DNA from: Terebella lapidaria
Taxonomy: Eukaryota; Annelida; Polychaeta; Terebellida; Terebellidae
Assembly (NCBI GenBank): GCA_949152475.1
Contig: OX424564.1
Location: 2,604,001 to 2,668,000, forward strand
Reading direction: 5' to 3'
Length of the DNA: 64,000 nt
The translations under genes and the position numbers were made by a program. Below are positions 63,820 to 64,000 of this stretch, piece after piece. The notes under the pieces are model-generated. The model made no database searches, was not told the DNA's origin, and saw only the letters and a program-made list of their open reading frames with translations. Each line of letters begins with the position of its first letter. Within the stretch, counting starts at the first letter, position 1.

Positions 63820-63930
63820 ATTTCAACAAGTAGGCCCTCTCTCGGGAATCTATCCCGGATTCAGGTCACTGGATTCTAAATACCTCGCTCTACCAAGTGA
63901 GCTAAATCCATTGACTGAGCTACAAAAATT
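63820..63930 (-). repeat. tRNA-like head at the right edge of copy B
   Basis: The minus strand has TAGCTCACTTGGTAGAGCG (63904-63886), a good tRNA A-box region, and GGGATAGATTCCC (63856-63844) in the place of a B box about 46 bases on. The match to tRNA is limited to these parts, so it is a tRNA-derived SINE head and not a tRNA gene. It lies at the same edge in copy A. Confidence 0.55.
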
Positions 63931-64000
63931 AGCCCAAAGGCTAAGATAGGTTACCGAACAATTTTGGTTTGGCCATGGCAGCATTGTCAGTTAACAGACC

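Larger units (their letters stand above)
57670..63940 (+). repeat. Large direct duplicate, copy B
   Basis: It is collinear with copy A (44330-51140). Compared with A it has extra DNA at about 58570-59770 (holding a LINE ORF1 fragment), at 60978-61395, and a foldback element at 62247-62629, and it lacks A's 2.2-kb element. The copies are diverged enough that open frames are not shared, so the duplication is old and the sequence appears non-coding. Confidence 0.8.

Noticed and set aside
63844-63904. tRNA gene
   Set aside because: The A-box and B-box-like motifs are present but no proper acceptor stem or anticodon arm can be drawn, and a decayed relative lies in copy A.
47600-64000. CRISPR array or phage-like cluster
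   Set aside because: The tandem repeats lack unique spacers of even length and the region is eukaryotic repeat DNA.

Overview
The window looks like marine invertebrate nuclear DNA. Genes are split by GT-AG introns, and AT-rich non-coding DNA carries MITE-like elements, a CR1/Jockey-group LINE, a Gypsy-type LTR element and a 5S-derived SINE. A mollusc or other lophotrochozoan is my best guess from the style of the dispersed repeats, but no host gene here fixes the phylum.

Only two host genes can be supported. Positions 4397-10797 (+) hold a 17-exon gene for a 691-residue ankyrin-repeat protein with an acidic tail and a C-terminal CTLL that reads as a CaaX prenylation box. Every intron is phase 0. 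Positions 22515-23745 (-) hold a two-exon gene for a 339-residue Ser/Pro-rich acidic protein with one membrane segment at the extreme C terminus (a tail anchor). The two genes converge, and about 11.7 kb of mostly mobile DNA lies between them. Nothing in the sequence links their functions.

Between them is a three-level nest. An outer inverted-repeat element (13272-20880, 105-bp arms almost identical) holds a young Gypsy-like LTR element (14691-20064, 134-bp LTRs that look identical, 5-bp target duplication). That element holds a 685-bp MITE-like insertion.

From about 25.5 kb to the end I see no convincing host gene. The region holds an inverted-repeat element with a 339-bp tandem core (25536-27109), partial copies of one long non-coding repeat family (31.8-44 kb, with a further copy near 1.8 kb), and a large direct duplication (about 44.33-51.14 and 57.67-63.94 kb). 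A broken LINE (51.3-56.1 kb) separates the two duplicates. Copy A has received a tandem-repeat element (44756-46963), itself holding a 5S-derived SINE. Copy B has received a LINE ORF1 fragment and a foldback element with 8-bp target duplications, whose empty site survives in copy A.

The most unusual signal is a repeat family whose two terminal hairpins differ between copies by paired, compensating changes, so the stems are kept while the bases change. I found no new defence, toxin or metabolic system, and the rest of the interest lies in repeat architecture and in the two unidentified genes.
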